From: an uncultured Gammaproteobacteria bacterium
Lineage (GTDB): Bacteria > Pseudomonadota > Gammaproteobacteria > Pseudomonadales > DT-91
NCBI GenBank assembly: GCA_929200485.1
Contig: CAKMZU010000008.1
Span: 13,335-22,940 of the forward strand
Direction: 5' to 3'
Length of the DNA stretch: 9,606 nucleotides
Shown: positions 7,853 through 9,606 of the stretch, piece after piece
Layout of the letters: the number at the start of each line of letters is the position of its first letter
How positions within the stretch are numbered: the stretch's first letter is position 1
Notes under the pieces: generated by a model
Database searches by the model: none
The model's input: only the letters and a program-made list of their open reading frames with translations
What the model was told of the DNA's origin: nothing
Translations under genes and position numbers: made by a program

Positions 7853-8404
7853 ATGGCGTGTCACCAAGATATTGAGCGGGTCTTTTTCTCAAAAGAAGAT
7901 ATTGCTGGGCGTGTAGAAGAGCTTGGAGCGGTCATTTCCAACGATTATGCAGATATTTCCGAGCCCTTGATTGTGGTAACCTTGATGAAGGGTGCGGTCA
8001 TGTTTTCATCGGACTTGGTTAGAAGCATTACTTGTCCTGTACTGTTGGATTATATGATTGTGGGCTCTTATGGGAATGCGACGACTAGCTCAAAAGAAGT
8101 TCGTATTATCAAAGATTTGCAGACGGCCATTGACTCCCATCACCTGCTGATTCTCGATGATATTATCGATACGGGTTTTACGCTTGAGAAAGTGACAAAA
8201 ATGCTTCAGGAAAGGAATCCTAAATCGATAAAAATCTGTACTCTGCTTGATAAAAAAGCACGTCGTGAAGTGGATATCAAGGTTGATTATTCAGGTTTTG
8301 AGGTGTCGGATGAATTTGTTGTCGGTTATGGTTTGGATTATGCTGGTCTTTACCGAAACTTACCCTATGTGGGAATTTTAAAGCCACTTAATGATAATGA
8401 GTGA
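7853..8404 (+). CDS. hpt: Hypoxanthine phosphoribosyltransferase
   Basis: This enzyme joins hypoxanthine (and less well guanine) to PRPP, making IMP or GMP in purine salvage in the cytoplasm. The 183-residue protein resembles E. coli Hpt throughout. The PRPP-binding motif is LLILDDIIDTGFTL (98-111); the first acidic residue is Asp where E. coli has Glu. The pyrophosphate loop is at TLMKGAVMF (43-51) and the flexible loop at SYGNATTSSKEVRI (72-85). The purine pocket is built from LLDKKARREV (131-140) and DEFVVGYGLDY (153-163). The start follows the family N-terminus; no in-frame start lies closer upstream and only a weak AGAG (7841-7844) could serve as Shine-Dalgarno. A TACAAT box (7816-7821) might be the -10 element. 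A strong terminator follows, so it is probably monocistronic. Confidence 0.97.
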   Translation: MACHQDIERVFFSKEDIAGRVEELGAVISNDYADISEPLIVVTLMKGAVMFSSDLVRSITCPVLLDYMIVGSYGNATTSSKEVRIIKDLQTAIDSHHLLILDDIIDTGFTLEKVTKMLQERNPKSIKICTLLDKKARREVDIKVDYSGFEVSDEFVVGYGLDYAGLYRNLPYVGILKPLNDNE

Positions 8405-8424
8405 TGAAAACAGAATAGATAGAT

Positions 8425-8454
8425 AAAAAATAGGCGCTTGGCGCCTATTTTTTT
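8425..8454. terminator. Bidirectional terminator between hpt and the superoxide reductase gene
   Basis: TAGGCGC (8431-8437) pairs with GCGCCTA (8441-8447) around a TTG loop. Six A precede the stem (8425-8430) and seven T follow it (8448-8454). A transcript from either side therefore ends in a hairpin plus U tract. It can stop hpt from the left and the minus-strand gene from the right. Confidence 0.92.
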
Positions 8455-8476
8455 AGCCTGTTAACAGGCTATTTTT
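8454..8476 (+). terminator. Second terminator in tandem
   Basis: TAGCCTG (8454-8460) pairs with CAGGCTA (8465-8471); the whole 18 bp is a perfect palindrome with central TTAA. Five T follow (8472-8476), and three or four T stand before the stem, so it may also act weakly on the minus strand. It directly follows the first terminator. Confidence 0.75.
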
Positions 8477-8491
8477 CAATAAAAGTGAAGC

Positions 8492-8881
8492 TTAAGCTGC
8501 GACTTTTACATTCACAGCATCACTTTCCCAAAGGCCGTGTTTGGTACAAAATGCATGAGCAACAAACTCGGCATCTTTGTCCAGTACAACGTTAAAGGTA
8601 ACGGTAGTGTTGCCTTTTTGGTCTTGACCACCTTGGCTGCCAGCAAAGAAAGTTGCTTCAGCAAGCTTTGCGTCTTTGTTGTAAAGTGCCACAGTTGAGA
8701 TGTAGTGATCCATGTCATCAGGATGCTGATAAGCATCACCTACTTTAACGGTAACTGCGAATGCTTCGCCTGCTTTAGCAGTTTCTTCGCAATGAACAAA
8801 TGCAGAGTGACGATCGATAAAATCTTTTTTCGCTTCGCGATCAATTTCGTTGATGTCTTCGTAACGATTAATTTTTGGCAT
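8492..8881 (-). CDS. Neelaredoxin-type (class II) superoxide reductase
   Basis: A 129-residue protein of the desulfoferrodoxin/neelaredoxin family, which reduces superoxide to H2O2 without making O2, using a mononuclear iron held by four His and one Cys. The ligands can be assigned: H25, H53 (YQHPDD), H59 (DHYIS), C112 and H115 (FCTKHGLW). There is no N-terminal desulforedoxin domain and no extra metal site, so it is the single-domain class. The pair that precedes the first ligand is D23-R24, where the family usually has Glu-Lys; the change is conservative but touches residues important in catalysis. AAGGAGA lies 6 nt before the ATG, and no signal peptide is seen, so it acts in the cytoplasm. 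It stands alone before the terminators, downstream of a TetR gene on the same strand. Catalase encoded nearby could remove its product. Family is secure; activity is inferred. Confidence 0.88.
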   Translation of the reverse strand: MPKINRYEDINEIDREAKKDFIDRHSAFVHCEETAKAGEAFAVTVKVGDAYQHPDDMDHYISTVALYNKDAKLAEATFFAGSQGGQDQKGNTTVTFNVVLDKDAEFVAHAFCTKHGLWESDAVNVKVAA

Positions 8882-8934
8882 GGTTGTCTCCTTGGAAAAG
8901 ATGGTTCTTCTATTGAGCGTTAAAAATTGGAGGC

Positions 8935-8963
8935 AATTTACTAAAAAAAACGCAATCTCGCAA
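8935..8963 (-). promoter_or_regulatory. Candidate promoter of the superoxide reductase gene
   Basis: On the minus strand, TTGCGA (8963-8958; 4 of 6) and TAAATT (8940-8935; 4 of 6) are 17 bp apart. The start of transcription would fall near 8928, about 47 nt before the ATG. The 133-bp gap between the TetR stop and this gene leaves room for an own promoter. Match quality is moderate. Confidence 0.4.
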
Positions 8964-9014
8964 GGAAATGCAGATAAAACCCAAAGAAAATCAAGTAATT
9001 GTAAATAATAACTA

Positions 9015-9606
9015 TTATCGTTTTGTGGGTTTTGGGAAGAGTTTTAGGCTTTGAATATAGCTCAACAGTGGCTGTAGTTTTTCTTCTCGCTCAGATAGTG
9101 GGCTGTGTAACATGTTAAACCCCCCGCCCATGCAGAGTTGATAAAAAGTTAATGCCGTAATTTTTATATCTAAGCTGGGTTGGACTTCGTTGTTTCTTTG
9201 AAGTTGTTCAATTAATCCTTCAAGCAGCTCAATAACCGTTTGGTTGATAGTGTTAACGGTTGCCCGCATGTCTTTACTTGTGACGGCATAATCCCAAAGG
9301 CAAAGTCTAACGCGCCATTCTATGTCAGCGTGTTCGTCAATAGGCATTGCTGAGGCGATTAACGGGAGTAATGAGTCAATACGAATATCAGATAATGGCA
9401 TGTTACCAAGTCTTGAAAAAATACGCTCATTTGACCAATTAAGTGCTGCGACAACGATATCATCTTTGCCGTCAAAATAATGTGGTAATGTGCCGACTGA
9501 GCAGCCAACGTGGTTGGCTATATTTCTCATGGTTAGATTTTCTAAGCCTTGCTCGGCAATTAACTCGGCAACTGAGGCAATGATATCTTCCCGGCTGAGC
9601 TTCGAC
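9015..9606 (-). CDS. TetR-family transcriptional regulator, 5' end outside the window
   Basis: A DNA-binding repressor cut by the right edge. The reading frame stays open from the internal Met at 9530 to 9605, adding SKLSREDIIASVAELIAEQG-like codons, so about 196 residues are visible and the true start lies beyond the window. The N-terminal helix-turn-helix is clear: SREDIIASVAELIAEQGLEN forms helix 1 and its approach, then LTMRNIANHVGCSVGTLPHYFDGKDDIV covers helices 2-4. The TLPHYF recognition segment has Pro where Tyr is commonest. The C-terminal ligand domain has the WDYAV and GGGFNML blocks of the BetI-like group, which hints at but does not prove that subclass. Ligand and targets are unknown. 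It precedes the superoxide reductase gene on the same strand with a 133-bp gap. Confidence 0.88.
   Translation of the reverse strand, partial: SKLSREDIIASVAELIAEQGLENLTMRNIANHVGCSVGTLPHYFDGKDDIVVAALNWSNERIFSRLGNMPLSDIRIDSLLPLIASAMPIDEHADIEWRVRLCLWDYAVTSKDMRATVNTINQTVIELLEGLIEQLQRNNEVQPSLDIKITALTFYQLCMGGGFNMLHSPLSEREEKLQPLLSYIQSLKLFPKPTKR

Noticed and set aside
8512..8739. Open frames overlapping the superoxide reductase, rpsA and receptor genes in other frames
   Set aside because: Composition is low-complexity or unlike any family, and each is explained by the strong gene on the other frame or strand.
9001..9019. Fur-box-like sequence upstream of the superoxide reductase gene
   Set aside because: By eye 13 of 19 bases match, but the stretch is very AT-rich, overlaps the TetR stop codon and lies well upstream of the candidate promoter.
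9528..9530. ATG at 9530 as start of the TetR protein
   Set aside because: Starting there would cut off the first helix of the DNA-binding domain; the frame stays open with TetR-like sequence to the window edge.

Overview
The window reads as chromosomal DNA of a gammaproteobacterium, probably a marine, aerobic, moderately AT-rich member near the Oceanospirillales. The evidence is the enterobacterial-like ribosomal protein S1, the adjacent IHF beta subunit and an hpt of the Escherichia type. The lineage call is an inference from protein resemblance only. Ten tracts were examined: seven complete genes, one gene cut by the right edge, and the main intergenic stretches. No rRNA, tRNA, CRISPR array, insertion sequence or phage gene is visible.

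Left part (1-2480): a housekeeping pair in the usual gammaproteobacterial order, rpsA then ihfB, both on the + strand. rpsA has a structured leader with no good Shine-Dalgarno and ends in a strong intrinsic terminator. ihfB is therefore probably transcribed on its own, from within a 341-bp gap that holds a candidate extended -10 promoter, a nine-codon mini-ORF and weak hairpins.

Middle (2464-6028): a two-gene minus-strand operon. An outer-membrane TonB-dependent receptor is followed, 7 bp later and with a Shine-Dalgarno overlapping its stop codon, by an inner-membrane PepSY-type protein. The pair looks like a metal-chelate (most likely iron) uptake unit with a possible inner-membrane reductase. 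Its 3' end overlaps the 3' end of ihfB by 17 bp.

Right part (6029-9606): a divergent control region carries a near-perfect 19-bp palindrome and separates the uptake operon from a clade-3-type monofunctional catalase (katA). Then come hpt (purine salvage) and a tandem, partly bidirectional terminator. A small neelaredoxin-type superoxide reductase on the minus strand follows, and then a TetR-family repressor on the minus strand that runs off the window.

Working together (inference): receptor and PepSY protein bring in iron, catalase (a haem enzyme) removes H2O2, and the superoxide reductase (a non-haem iron enzyme) turns superoxide into H2O2. The stretch is thus an iron/oxidative-stress neighbourhood next to core genes. 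I see no clearly new multi-gene system. The most worthwhile leads are the operator-like palindrome, the altered active-site pair in the superoxide reductase, and the coupled receptor/PepSY pair.
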